A DNA stretch of 64,000 bases. Origin: an uncultured Actinomycetes bacterium (GTDB lineage Bacteria; Actinomycetota; Actinomycetes; Nanopelagicales; Nanopelagicaceae). This document shows, piece after piece, positions 21,044 through 29,965 of the stretch; within the stretch, counting starts at the first letter, position 1; each line of letters opens with the position of its first letter. A program made the translations under genes and the position numbers. The stretch is taken from positions 62,001 to 126,000 of the forward strand of contig CAILXX010000001.1 in assembly GCA_903838295.1 (NCBI GenBank), given 5' to 3'. A model generated the notes under the pieces. It had not been told where the DNA came from. It searched no databases and saw nothing but the letters and a program-made list of their open reading frames with translations.

Positions 21044-21643
21044 TTACGCGACATGTACCTTGCAAATATTTTCAACAAAAAAGCGATGAACCCGATTATC
21101 TCCAGTGATCTCTGGATGGAACGAGGTAGCCAACAAGTTCCCTTGCCGAACCGCTACAGGATGGCATTCTCCATTAAATTCAACCGAAGCCAAAACTTCC
21201 ACGCCAGGACCGACCGACTCAACCCAGGGTGCACGTATAAAGATCGCCCTTATCGGCGGGGCTGTAATCCCAGCCACGAGCAGATCTGACTCGAACGAAT
21301 CAACCTGTCGTCCAAAGGCGTTTCGTCTCACGGTCATATCGAGACCGCCAAATGTTTCTTGCCCAGCTGCCGCATCTTCGATTCTGTCGGCTAAAAGAAT
21401 CATTCCAGCACAAGAACCGTACGTGGGCATTCCGCCACGAATACGTTCAACAATCAGATCAGTTAAGCCGAAGGTTCTTGCTAATTTTGCAATCGTCGTA
21501 GATTCCCCGCCGGGTAGAATTAGGGCATCGATTTGCGAGATCTCATCGAAAGTTTTAACCGCGCTGGCCTCTACCCCGCATTCACTTAGCGCATAGAGAT
21601 GCTCCCGAAAATCACCTTGAAGCGCCAGGACTCCGACTTTCAT
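21044..21643 (-). CDS. pdxT: Pyridoxal 5'-phosphate synthase glutaminase subunit
   Basis: Glutaminase that passes ammonia to PdxS to make vitamin B6. 199 residues, class I amidotransferase fold. It has [14 protein letters not shown] at the N-terminus, [13 protein letters not shown] near 47-59, the nucleophile motif [11 protein letters not shown] near 76-86, and the His-Glu pair in [16 protein letters not shown]. It follows pdxS by 30 nt on the same strand. Confidence 0.97.
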   Translation of the reverse strand: MKVGVLALQGDFREHLYALSECGVEASAVKTFDEISQIDALILPGGESTTIAKLARTFGLTDLIVERIRGGMPTYGSCAGMILLADRIEDAAAGQETFGGLDMTVRRNAFGRQVDSFESDLLVAGITAPPIRAIFIRAPWVESVGPGVEVLASVEFNGECHPVAVRQGNLLATSFHPEITGDNRVHRFFVENICKVHVA

Positions 21644-21673
21644 TGGCTGCCAACCACTAGTTGATAATTTCTG

Positions 21674-22573
21674 TTACCAGCCGCGTTCGGCCAAGCGATG
21701 AGGAACAGGAATATCGGCGACGTTGATCCCAACCATCGCATCGCCAAGGCCGCGCGAAACATCTGCTACCACTTTAGGGTCGGTGTAATACGTAACAGCC
21801 TTAACGCAGGCACTTGCGCGTGCCGCCGGGTTTCCAGATTTGAAAATACCAGACCCCACGAACACTCCATCGGCGCCAAGCTGCATCATCATCGCGGCAT
21901 CCGCTGGTGTTGCAATACCACCAGCCGTGAAGAGCACGACGGGTAGTTTTCCAGTTGTTGCGACTTCTTTAACTAAATCGTATGGCGCGGAAAGCTCTTT
22001 GGCTGCAACGTAAAGTTCGTCTTCACGCATAGATGTTAAGCGACGAATTTCTGATGAGATCTTTCGCATGTGAGTAGTTGCGTTTGAGACGTCGCCAGTT
22101 CCAGCTTCACCTTTTGAACGGATCATGGCGGCGCCTTCATTTATACGACGGAGCGCTTCGCCCAAATTTGTAGCTCCGCAGACAAACGGAATGGTGAAAT
22201 TCCACTTATCAATATGATTTTCGTAATCTGCGGGTGTCAACACCTCGGATTCATCGATGTAGTCGACTCCAAGACTTTGAAGAATCTGGGCTTCTACGAA
22301 ATGTCCAATTCTTGCCTTCGCCATAACCGGGATTGACACTGCGGCTTGAATCTGTTCGATCATGTCTGGATCAGACATCCGAGCAACTCCACCTTGTGCA
22401 CGAATGTCAGCCGGTACACGTTCAAGGGCCATTACAGCTACCGCGCCAGCATCTTCAGCGATCTTCGCTTGCTCAACGTTCACTACATCCATAATGACGC
22501 CGCCCTTAAGCATCTCTGCCATTCCGCGTTTAACGCGTGCGGTACCAGTTTGTTTAGAAGTGCTCTCACTCAT
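21674..22573 (-). CDS. pdxS: Pyridoxal 5'-phosphate synthase lyase subunit
   Basis: Builds PLP from ribose 5-phosphate, glyceraldehyde 3-phosphate and ammonia. 299 residues, TIM barrel. [16 protein letters not shown] is near 15-30, the catalytic-lysine motif [16 protein letters not shown] near 83-98, and the phosphate-binding [27 protein letters not shown] lies near the C-terminus. The 96-nt leader contains a three-copy 9-bp tandem repeat followed by AAGGGG before the ATG. Confidence 0.98.
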   Translation of the reverse strand: MSESTSKQTGTARVKRGMAEMLKGGVIMDVVNVEQAKIAEDAGAVAVMALERVPADIRAQGGVARMSDPDMIEQIQAAVSIPVMAKARIGHFVEAQILQSLGVDYIDESEVLTPADYENHIDKWNFTIPFVCGATNLGEALRRINEGAAMIRSKGEAGTGDVSNATTHMRKISSEIRRLTSMREDELYVAAKELSAPYDLVKEVATTGKLPVVLFTAGGIATPADAAMMMQLGADGVFVGSGIFKSGNPAARASACVKAVTYYTDPKVVADVSRGLGDAMVGINVADIPVPHRLAERGW

Positions 22574-22592
22574 CGTTGTTACCCCTTAAATA

Positions 22593-22619
22593 TCTTGATT
22601 GTCTTGATTATCTTGATTA
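22593..22619. repeat. 9-bp tandem repeat, 3 copies, in the pdxS 5' leader
   Basis: TCTTGATTG/TCTTGATTA/TCTTGATTA on the plus strand, which reads as TAATCAAGA units in the pdxS transcript. The array ends about 10 nt upstream of the AAGGGG ribosome-binding site. A small inverted repeat (GTACCT at 22625-22630 with AGGTAC at 22637-22642) lies just beyond. Copy-number change would shift promoter-to-start spacing. Confidence 0.8.
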
Positions 22620-22669
22620 CCGCCGTACCTACCCGAAGGTACTTATCCCGTGATGGGAAGAGCCTTAGT

Positions 22670-23701
22670 CTACTTTGAAGAAGAGGGTGTTGGCGTCACA
22701 GAATTTGGCCGAACGAAGACTGGCTGCTGATCTGTGAGAGCAATCCACACTTGGCCCCGATGGAAATAGGCCGGACTCCCGTCCTTCAAAGTCCATGTGG
22801 TGGGCGAGGAAGGCGTTGCGCGATTCCAGAAAATAGGAATTTCTTGACCATCGCGCAATAAATATCCGGTCCCCGACCCGATCGTGTTGCTAAAAGGCGT
22901 GTAATTTCCCAGGTGATCATGATAAATCGATTGCGTGATACTGACTTCCTGTATCAAAAATGTTGGAGAGCCAAGGCGTACTCCATCTGCGGCAATATCT
23001 GGTGCGCCATTATAAAACAGCTGCCAACTCTTCGCAGTTGCAGACCATTCCACTGAGTATTTAGCCGACGGCCATGCCATCGATGCACTGAGAATTCTCT
23101 CACCTCCCAAAGGAACGGCTCCGAATTTCCAACCAACAGATTGTGCGTTCGCAATATTTCGGTGTTCGATACTGATCGATTTATTGAGCAGAGCGGCGGG
23201 TGCAACAAACATGTTTGTGGGGGCAGAACGTGAGGCGTCTCGAGAATATATAGAAGCAGGCTCATGATCAGCGCCAATATCTTCCAGGTTGGCAGAATCT
23301 AAAACTGGCAGAAATAATGTTTGCGCCCCGCTAAAGGCGAGGGCCGCATGTCCGTAATTTGCCATTAAATCGATGTCGCTGATTCTGGCTGACCGGACCG
23401 GACCAATCTGTGCGGGTAACTTGTTCGTAAAGACCGCTGCCAAACGAGTAAGTCCACCCTCTACTTGTTCGATGTAGATAACATCAGCACTATCTAGTCC
23501 AACTTGGGGATGTGCTGGTTGAGTGTCGTCAATCTTTACAAAAAGTACCGGACCATTTATTCCTGGCATCCCTGTTAATACATTTGTCGGGACCACTGGA
23601 GTCACCGTCGATCCGACGTCAGACTTCCCACAAGCAGTAAGTATGCCCAAACTACACAAGAGGATAAAAACGAGAGCTGATCGGCTAGAGAAAAACTTCA
23701 T
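22670..23701 (-). CDS. DUF3048 (YerB-like) lipoprotein
   Basis: 343 residues with a lipoprotein signal: hydrophobic segment then LTAC-GK, lipidated Cys at about residue 24. The mature part shows DUF3048 features: GPVLFVKIDDTQPAHPQVGLDSADVIYIEQVEGGLTR split over about 49-85, and PAQIGPVRSARISDIDL near 95-111. The second half (about 230-330) matches the C-terminal DUF3048 domain. Surface-anchored; function unknown. Its ATG overlaps the stop of the next upstream gene by 4 nt, linking it to the pimA cluster. Confidence 0.85.
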   Translation of the reverse strand: MKFFSSRSALVFILLCSLGILTACGKSDVGSTVTPVVPTNVLTGMPGINGPVLFVKIDDTQPAHPQVGLDSADVIYIEQVEGGLTRLAAVFTNKLPAQIGPVRSARISDIDLMANYGHAALAFSGAQTLFLPVLDSANLEDIGADHEPASIYSRDASRSAPTNMFVAPAALLNKSISIEHRNIANAQSVGWKFGAVPLGGERILSASMAWPSAKYSVEWSATAKSWQLFYNGAPDIAADGVRLGSPTFLIQEVSITQSIYHDHLGNYTPFSNTIGSGTGYLLRDGQEIPIFWNRATPSSPTTWTLKDGSPAYFHRGQVWIALTDQQPVFVRPNSVTPTPSSSK

Positions 23702-24198
23702 AAAACTTCCTCTTCAAAAGAATACGTACGGGGTAGCTTTGCCTTTCCGGCTAAATGGAAGATCCTATAAAGTCGCTTTGAACGCAGATTCGCTACCGAA
23801 TTAACTACTTCAAGATGAATCGACACTGCAATTTTGATCTTATCCGTCAAGACATGAAGTTCGTCCAAAAGTCCTACCGAAATCTGAATATCACCATTCT
23901 GAGCCGAATCTTTAAGAAACCGCAAAGATTCAGATAACGACCTCTCTGCGTCATTGCGTTCTAGAATTGATTCTTCTCTGCTCACGTAAGCAGATTCCTT
24001 CAATATCAACTCGGTCGCAAGATCAAGATCCGCTTGGTGCGAAATTTCTAGGGCTAGTGCTCCCCGACGTTGCAAAAGCGCATCTAAGTGCTCCCATGAT
24101 GTTTCAACACGATGATGTAGACGATCAAGCCTTGAAGCAGAAAAAGATAAATACCAGGCACCCAGAAGTACCAGAAGTGTTATGAGAAAATAGATCAC
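23698..24198 (-). CDS. Single-pass membrane protein, LemA-like, of the pimA cluster
   Basis: About 166 residues from a GTG at 24198, giving a 4-nt GTGA overlap with the pimA stop; GGGAG sits about 8 nt upstream. The frame is open to a TTG at 24219. An N-terminal membrane helix (VIYFLITLLVLLGAWYLSF) precedes a soluble helical domain starting RLDRLHHRVETSWEHLDALL. It resembles LemA-type proteins and, from memory, the N-terminal part of the mycobacterial protein encoded next to pimA (Rv2609c), here without a Nudix domain. Function unknown. Confidence 0.7.
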   Translation of the reverse strand: MIYFLITLLVLLGAWYLSFSASRLDRLHHRVETSWEHLDALLQRRGALALEISHQADLDLATELILKESAYVSREESILERNDAERSLSESLRFLKDSAQNGDIQISVGLLDELHVLTDKIKIAVSIHLEVVNSVANLRSKRLYRIFHLAGKAKLPRTYSFEEEVL

Positions 24199-25376
24199 CG
24201 GTTTCGCTCCCTCTTCCAACTCGCATTATCTGCGCCTAGTCCCACCTTGCCGTGCCCAGCCATTGCCATCTCGTAGACATCGATTATCTGGGTAGAAACC
24301 GTCTTCCAATCGAACCGAATTGCCGCTGATAACCCGCTCTGAGCAATCTCTGACATATGGGCGGGTGAAGCAAGTAAGCGGATAATGGATGTGGACAACG
24401 AATGTACATCCTCGCTTTTGAATAACTCTCCATGTTCCCCATCATTTAAAAGCGCCTTAAAAGCGGGAATATCACTTGCAACCACTGCTGCTCCAGCCGC
24501 CATCGCCTCTGCAACAATAATTCCGAATGACTCTCCCCCGGTATTAGGTGCGACATAAATATTAAGTGATGAGAGAAAAGAGACTTTCTCCTCCTCTGTT
24601 ATGCGTCCCAAAAATCGAATGTTTCTGGCGAACCGTGGATCCATCTTGGCCAGAATCTTCCCTGGATCTCCAGGTCCGGCAACCACCAGTTCCAGATCTG
24701 GATGTACTTTCAAAATTTTTGGTAGCGCATCAATTAATATCGGTAGTCCTTTACGAGCTTCTTCGAACCGGCCAAGAAAGCCGATAGTTGGATGTGTCAG
24801 GTTTTCTGTGACTTCAACGGTTCTAACACCAGAAAACCGTGCAAAATCTATGCCATTAGGTATTACTACCGCATCAGTGCCATATAGGTTTTTCATAGTC
24901 GCCTGTGCCATTTCGCTGACTGCGATTCGGGCTTTAAGTTTCTCAATCATCGGTTCGATAAGTGGTCCAGCTGCAGCTAACGCTCGTAATCGGGATGTCG
25001 AAGCATGGAAAGTACCAACCATCGGACCTTCGGCGGCGAAACAGGCTAAAAGTGAGAGCGAAGGAATACCAGGTTCGTGCATATGTAGTACATCAAAATC
25101 AGCTTGATCAATCCATTGCCGCACTCTCAAAGATGCCACTGGACCAAATAAAACACGAGCTACCGAACCATTGAATGGAATTGGTACAGGTCGCCCAGCG
25201 TTTACGAGCCAAGATTCATGAATGGCTTCATCATCTGAAACGGGGGCGATGACAGAAACCTCGTGTCCATCCCTTATTAAGTACTCGGCCAACTCCTTAA
25301 TGTGCATTTGTACACCACCAGGTGTATCCCATCCATATGGGCAGACCATTCCGATCTTAAGTTTTCGGTCAATCAT
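24195..25376 (-). CDS. pimA: Phosphatidyl-myo-inositol mannosyltransferase PimA
   Basis: Transfers mannose from GDP-mannose to phosphatidylinositol, the first step of PIM synthesis, on the inner face of the membrane. From the ATG at 25376 it has 393 residues and begins MIDRKLKIGMVCPYGWDTPG; the frame is open to 25400 but this start gives an 8-nt overlap with patA. GT-B family 4: GGVQMHIKELAEYLIRDGH, HMHEPGIPSLS, FLGRFEEARKGLPILIDALP, and the donor-site ESFGIIVAEAMAAGAAVVASD. The pgsA-patA-pimA context fixes the assignment. Confidence 0.92.
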   Translation of the reverse strand: MIDRKLKIGMVCPYGWDTPGGVQMHIKELAEYLIRDGHEVSVIAPVSDDEAIHESWLVNAGRPVPIPFNGSVARVLFGPVASLRVRQWIDQADFDVLHMHEPGIPSLSLLACFAAEGPMVGTFHASTSRLRALAAAGPLIEPMIEKLKARIAVSEMAQATMKNLYGTDAVVIPNGIDFARFSGVRTVEVTENLTHPTIGFLGRFEEARKGLPILIDALPKILKVHPDLELVVAGPGDPGKILAKMDPRFARNIRFLGRITEEEKVSFLSSLNIYVAPNTGGESFGIIVAEAMAAGAAVVASDIPAFKALLNDGEHGELFKSEDVHSLSTSIIRLLASPAHMSEIAQSGLSAAIRFDWKTVSTQIIDVYEMAMAGHGKVGLGADNASWKRERNR

Positions 25377-26253
25377 TATGAATCTCAAAATCGCCATCAA
25401 CCCAGATTCTTTGCAACATGTGCCAATCCGTAATGGATTCCTTAAGGTGACGTTCTAATCGTGTAGCGGTCTCCTGAATCATCGCGGAGACCTTCTCAGA
25501 TTGGGAGCCAGTGTCAGGAATATGAATTGGTCCTTCAAAATGAATCCGTAAGCCATATTCTGAATATGTAACATATGCGGTAATTAGCGGAGCACCAGTC
25601 TGCAATGAAAGAAGAGCAGGCCCCCCGGGCATTCTTGCCGGATAACCACACAGTTCAACAGCGATACCGTTCTGAGATAGGTCTCGGTCAGCGACAAGAG
25701 CAACCAGCCTGCCTTGACGTAGCCGCTGTGACAAAGTTGCGAGCGAACGCGCGCTTGCATCTAATACTTCCATCCCTAGCGACTCTCTATATTTTAAAAA
25801 TTTGCGGAAAAGTTTCTCCGGTTGAAGATGCTCTGCAACCGTGACAATTGGAGCGCCAGTCTTGCAATAATAAGCGCCGGCATGATCCCAATTACCAGCG
25901 TGCGGTAGCGAAACGATGCAGCCTTTTCCTACCTTCATTGCATCTCTCAAATAGTGATCGTTCGTTACTTGCACAGTAGAAACTATCTTCTCATCACTCC
26001 ATTTTGGCAATCTAAAGGTGTCGGTCCAGTAGCGAAGATATGAACGCATACCTTTTTTTACCGCTTCTTCTAATTGAAGTTCACTAAACTCCGGATGGAC
26101 GCGTGCATAATTAAAGCGGAGTCTCTTTACACCTTTGCCATTTCGAACGGTTATTTGGTCTGCCGCCCACCCAGAGAGTGAGTATGCGACACGATTCGGC
26201 AAGATACCTATGAATTTCCATGAAAGAAAATACGCAATATAGGAAATCGACAT
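25369..26253 (-). CDS. patA: PIM acyltransferase PatA-like (lipid A lauroyl acyltransferase family)
   Basis: Acylates the mannose of PIM1/PIM2 at the cytoplasmic membrane. About 294 residues from the ATG at 26253, 2 nt after the pgsA stop; a TTG at 26259 is also in frame. The acyltransferase motif SLPHAGNWDHAG contains HxxxxD (about 120-125). RLVALVADRDLSQNGIAVELCGYPARMPGGPALLSLQTGAPLI is the typical second half of the LpxL/PatA fold. Between pgsA and pimA, as in mycobacteria. Confidence 0.9.
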   Translation of the reverse strand: MSISYIAYFLSWKFIGILPNRVAYSLSGWAADQITVRNGKGVKRLRFNYARVHPEFSELQLEEAVKKGMRSYLRYWTDTFRLPKWSDEKIVSTVQVTNDHYLRDAMKVGKGCIVSLPHAGNWDHAGAYYCKTGAPIVTVAEHLQPEKLFRKFLKYRESLGMEVLDASARSLATLSQRLRQGRLVALVADRDLSQNGIAVELCGYPARMPGGPALLSLQTGAPLITAYVTYSEYGLRIHFEGPIHIPDTGSQSEKVSAMIQETATRLERHLKESITDWHMLQRIWVDGDFEIHND

Positions 26254-26255
26254 AA

Positions 26256-26858
26256 TCAATCGGCTTTCGTGGCGATATAAACAATTACCAATCTTTCACC
26301 AACTGTATAAATACTGGCGCTTGCTAGCAGCCAAGCGCCGGCCGCCAACATATATGGGACTCCAAGTGCCGTTAGCCATAACCCCATAAGAATGATTGCT
26401 AATCGCTCAGAACGTTCGGCTATGCCGCCATTACATGCGATTCCCATTCCTTCAGCCCGCGCCTTTATATAAGAAACTAAACCACTGGCTACCAACCCAA
26501 CTAGCATCACAGGTACCAAACGGTCATGTGATTTCATCAGAAAAATTATCAGGGATCCTGCTAATGCGGCATCAGAAATCCGGTCCAGCGTGGAATCTAG
26601 TAACGCGCCCCACCGCGAACCTCCAGTTGGCGAAAGTCGCGCAAGAGTTCCATCCAGCAGGTCAAAGAGGATAAAAAACAAGGTGACGATGACGCCCCAA
26701 AAAAAATGGCCTCGACTGAAGAAAACGATTGAACTCACGGTTGCACCTAGTCCACCGACAGCGCTCAACGCATTTGCCGTTACTCCCATTTTGAGCAAAA
26801 AACGGCAGAGCGGAGTAATAGCCCGCGTGATCGGTGCCTTTATGGAAGCTTGTAACAC
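26256..26858 (-). CDS. pgsA: CDP-alcohol phosphatidyltransferase (phosphatidylinositol phosphate synthase)
   Basis: Makes phosphatidylinositol phosphate from CDP-diacylglycerol and inositol 1-phosphate. 200 residues with several membrane helices. The metal and substrate motif D-x2-DG-x2-AR-x8-G-x3-D-x3-D is present as DLLDGTLAR then GALLDSTLDRISD near 66-93. The start is a GTG at 26858, only 24 nt from the divergent EF-G2-like gene, so a later start is possible. Head of the PIM cluster. Confidence 0.9.
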   Translation of the reverse strand: MLQASIKAPITRAITPLCRFLLKMGVTANALSAVGGLGATVSSIVFFSRGHFFWGVIVTLFFILFDLLDGTLARLSPTGGSRWGALLDSTLDRISDAALAGSLIIFLMKSHDRLVPVMLVGLVASGLVSYIKARAEGMGIACNGGIAERSERLAIILMGLWLTALGVPYMLAAGAWLLASASIYTVGERLVIVYIATKAD

Positions 26859-26882
26859 GATTACATCGTAGGCTCGGGGACT

Positions 26883-27458
26883 GTGCCAGACCTAATCTCC
26901 GAAGTAAAAGTCGCCATCTTAGGCGCCAAATCCGGGCTCTTAGCCCAGCAAATGGGCGTCGTGCCCTTCGATCTAGATTTAGCCGATGTTGCCATATTTA
27001 TAGTCAGCGCCAATCACGGAATAATTTCTGCCGACCTTGAAGAATGGCGCAGAGCTCGCGAACTTTACATTCCGTCGATTGTCGCAATCAGTGATCTAAC
27101 CGCCAGCGAAATCGACTTCGAAGATATGTCAGCAATTGCCACCAAGATGTTAGATCCAGTCGTGACACCTTATTTGGTTTTACATTCCGATTCAGGATCA
27201 CCTGTGGCACTTATAGATCTTGAAACTCTTAAAGTTCTAGATTATTCCAAATCACTTCTGGTGATCCGAGATGCTGATGCGGAGCACATCGACCTGGTCA
27301 ATGAATTTCGATTAGAATATTTAGAGGCGGTCCAAGACGCAGGCGAAGATAGCTTTGCCGCTGGTCTTCTCTTCCCGGCTCTGCCATGGATAGAAGATCG
27401 ACAGATCGGTGTCGAACAAATAAAGTCTTATCTAAATCAGATTCCAGTTATCCGCTAA
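26883..27458 (+). CDS. Degenerate, P-loop-less EF-G2-like GTPase-domain protein
   Basis: 191 residues from a GTG preceded by GGGGA. Residues about 34-125 resemble the second half of the EF-G/EF-G2 G domain: ADVAIFIVSANHGIISADLEEWRRARELYIPSIVAISDL corresponds to the family pattern VVSAVDGV...W..A...G.P..VV..KLD. It continues DFEDM then a Tyr-Leu-Val-Leu-His segment and KVLDYS. The P-loop and switch regions are absent, and the NKxD/TKLD position reads SDLT, so guanine binding is unlikely. It could be a decayed fragment or a repurposed scaffold; the open frame and intact start suggest it is still expressed. Its 3' end overlaps the convergent HIT gene by 27 nt. Confidence 0.6.
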   Translation: MPDLISEVKVAILGAKSGLLAQQMGVVPFDLDLADVAIFIVSANHGIISADLEEWRRARELYIPSIVAISDLTASEIDFEDMSAIATKMLDPVVTPYLVLHSDSGSPVALIDLETLKVLDYSKSLLVIRDADAEHIDLVNEFRLEYLEAVQDAGEDSFAAGLLFPALPWIEDRQIGVEQIKSYLNQIPVIR

Positions 27459-27971
27459 CGCTTCTCTAGTTACTTGCAATAACTGGGGTAAAACTTTTGT
27501 TTGACCAATGATCGGCATAAAATTTGCATCACCGCTCCAACGAGGGACTACGTGCTGATGTATATGCTCGGCGACTCCAGCACCTGAAACCGCGCCTTGA
27601 TTCATGCCCAGATTGAAACCCTTGGCATTAGAAACTTTACGAAGTACCTTCATCGAGTGCGCGGTTAAGGCAAGAATCTCGTTACGTTCTTCATCAAGTA
27701 AATCTGTCAGATCGGCAACATGTCGATAAGCACAAATAAGAAGATGCCCCGCGTTATATGGGTAGAGGTTCATAACCACATAAGCAGTTATCCCACGAGC
27801 AACAATTAAACCCGCTTCGTCCTGCATGGATGGCACGGTGCAAAATGGGCATGGCACATCATTGGAAGGCAGCGGCCTATTCTCTCCAGATAGATAGGAC
27901 ATTCTGTGCGGGGCCCATAGTCGAGCCCAACTATCGGGCATTCCAGCTCCGCCGACTAGATTCTCGTTCAT
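27432..27971 (-). CDS. HIT family nucleotide hydrolase/phosphorylase
   Basis: 179 residues. The histidine triad HIHQHVVPRW (about 138-147) is intact. The N-terminal zinc-type CPFC (about 40-43) matches the actinobacterial AP4A phosphorylase-like HIT proteins found between thrS and pgsA (Rv2613c type). Known relatives cleave diadenosine polyphosphates; activity is inferred only. It starts 4 nt after the thrS stop. Confidence 0.9.
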   Translation of the reverse strand: MNENLVGGAGMPDSWARLWAPHRMSYLSGENRPLPSNDVPCPFCTVPSMQDEAGLIVARGITAYVVMNLYPYNAGHLLICAYRHVADLTDLLDEERNEILALTAHSMKVLRKVSNAKGFNLGMNQGAVSGAGVAEHIHQHVVPRWSGDANFMPIIGQTKVLPQLLQVTREALADNWNLI

Positions 27972-27975
27972 CGCC

Positions 27976-29961
27976 CTATATCTGAGTACGGGTAGAAACA
28001 GTTGCTAGAACCTCTGCGATCGCGTCAGCAACGCTCAAGCCATTCTTCTGTTCACCGTTGCGATAACGGAAGGAGACGGCACCGTTAGCTTGATCCTCTT
28101 CACCAGCGATCATCATGAACGGGATTTTCTCTAACTGCGCATTGCGCACCTTCTTCTGCATGCGATCATCCGAAGAATCAACATCGATTCGAATTCCAGC
28201 TTTACGCATCTGCGCGGCAACGCCCTGCAAGTAAGGAAGGAAGGTCTCGGCGACAGGGATTCCTCGGACCTGTACGGGAGCTAGCCAAGGCGGAAAAGCC
28301 CCCGCATAATGTTCTGTAAGTACGCCAAAGAAACGTTCAATGGAACCAAAGAGCGCTCGGTGAATCATCACCGGTTGTTGACGAGATCCATCATTTGATT
28401 GATATTCCAAGTTGAAGCGTTGTGGCAATTGAAAATCAACCTGAATCGTCGACATCTGCCAAGTGCGACCGATTGCATCTTTGGCCTGAACCGAAATCTT
28501 CGGACCATAGAAAGCTGCACCTTCTGGGTCCATAACTAATTCCAAATTCTGCTTCTGCGCTGCGCTACGCAGGGCCTCTGTCGCCTCATTCCATTCGCTA
28601 TCACTACCAACCGATTTTGCAGGATTGCGCGTGGATAATTCTAGATAAAAATCCTCTAGGCCATAGTCGCGAAGTAAATTCAGTACAAATGTCAGTAGGG
28701 AATCCAACTCCCCCATCATCTGATCTTTTGTGCAATAAATGTGAGCATCGTCTTGTGTAAATCCACGCGCTCTAGTTAATCCATGGATCACACCAGACTT
28801 TTCATAACGATACACAGTTCCAAACTCAAAAAGTCGTAAAGGTAGCTCCCGATAAGAACGAGAGTTCGCCTTATAGATCAAATTATGGAATGGACAGTTC
28901 ATGGGCTTCATGTAGTACTTCTGCCCTTGTCGTTTGATTGTGCCATCGGCATGTAGCTCTTCATCCATGACCATCGGCGGATACATACCTTCGGAATACC
29001 AATCAAGATGACCCGATGTTTCGAATAAAGTTGACTTAGTTAAATGCGGTGAATAAACAAATTGATAACCCTCTTCTTCGTGGCGACGACGCGAATAATC
29101 TTCCATCGCTCGACGCACGATTCCACCTTTAGGGTGGAAAACAGCTAATCCGCTCCCGACCTCTTCTGGGAAGGAGAAAAGATCAAGTTCGGCTCCCAAT
29201 CGACGATGGTCGCGCTTCTCTGCCTCTTCAAGCAAATGTAAATAAGCATCAAGATCTTCCTGTGAGGGCCAAGCGGTCCCATAAATCCGTTGAAGCATTG
29301 GGTTCTTCTCTGAACCTCTCCAATACGCTCCTGATGATCTCATCAATTTAAAAGCGGGAATCAACTTCGTTGAAGGTAGGTGCGGTCCCCGGCAGAGATC
29401 TTTCCAAACCGGTTGACCATCTCGACCCAAATTGTCATAAATAGTTAGCTCGGTTCCACCAACTTCGACATTCGATTCATCATCGACACCTTTTATCCCA
29501 ACAAGTTCACACTTATACGGCTCCTGCGAAAGTTCCGCGAGAGCCTGCGCTTCTGTCACAACTCGGCGACGAAACCGTTGTCCAGCCTTAACAATTTTTC
29601 GCATCACAGATTCAAGCTTTTCAAGATCTTCCGGCGTGAATGGCTTTTGCGGATCAAAGTCGTAGTAGAAGCCATCTGTGATCGGAGGTCCAATTCCAAG
29701 TTTTGTTTCTGGGAAAACTTCTTGCACAGCCTGCGCCAAAACGTGTGCGGCAGAATGGCGCAATACTTTTAGGCCCTCAGGACTGCCGATTTCGATCGGC
29801 TCGATGACATCTCCGTCGCGTAGTTCACTCCACAAATCCTTGATTTCACCGTTTATGCGGGCGACAACGACTAGAGGTTGGTCGGCAAAAAGATGTGTAG
29901 GCCGTTGATCCGAAGCAACGGTGCGATTTTCACCATTTACTACGATTGTTATGTCAGCCAT
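27976..29961 (-). CDS. thrS: Threonyl-tRNA synthetase
   Basis: 661 residues. Domains in order: TGS (1-65), the editing domain with [16 protein letters not shown] near 69-84, the class II core with the zinc/substrate cysteine in [14 protein letters not shown] and motif 2 [28 protein letters not shown] (two segments), and a C-terminal anticodon-binding domain. No T-box leader fits in the 4-nt gap to pabBC, so it is probably read from an upstream promoter. Confidence 0.98.
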   Translation of the reverse strand: MADITIVVNGENRTVASDQRPTHLFADQPLVVVARINGEIKDLWSELRDGDVIEPIEIGSPEGLKVLRHSAAHVLAQAVQEVFPETKLGIGPPITDGFYYDFDPQKPFTPEDLEKLESVMRKIVKAGQRFRRRVVTEAQALAELSQEPYKCELVGIKGVDDESNVEVGGTELTIYDNLGRDGQPVWKDLCRGPHLPSTKLIPAFKLMRSSGAYWRGSEKNPMLQRIYGTAWPSQEDLDAYLHLLEEAEKRDHRRLGAELDLFSFPEEVGSGLAVFHPKGGIVRRAMEDYSRRRHEEEGYQFVYSPHLTKSTLFETSGHLDWYSEGMYPPMVMDEELHADGTIKRQGQKYYMKPMNCPFHNLIYKANSRSYRELPLRLFEFGTVYRYEKSGVIHGLTRARGFTQDDAHIYCTKDQMMGELDSLLTFVLNLLRDYGLEDFYLELSTRNPAKSVGSDSEWNEATEALRSAAQKQNLELVMDPEGAAFYGPKISVQAKDAIGRTWQMSTIQVDFQLPQRFNLEYQSNDGSRQQPVMIHRALFGSIERFFGVLTEHYAGAFPPWLAPVQVRGIPVAETFLPYLQGVAAQMRKAGIRIDVDSSDDRMQKKVRNAQLEKIPFMMIAGEEDQANGAVSFRYRNGEQKNGLSVADAIAEVLATVSTRTQI

Positions 29962-29965
29962 GTCT

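Noticed and set aside
24601-25107. 168-residue plus-strand frame over pimA
   Set aside because: Antisense shadow of pimA without family features.
29962-29965. T-box or other leader for thrS
   Set aside because: Only 4 nt separate thrS from pabBC; there is no space for a leader RNA.
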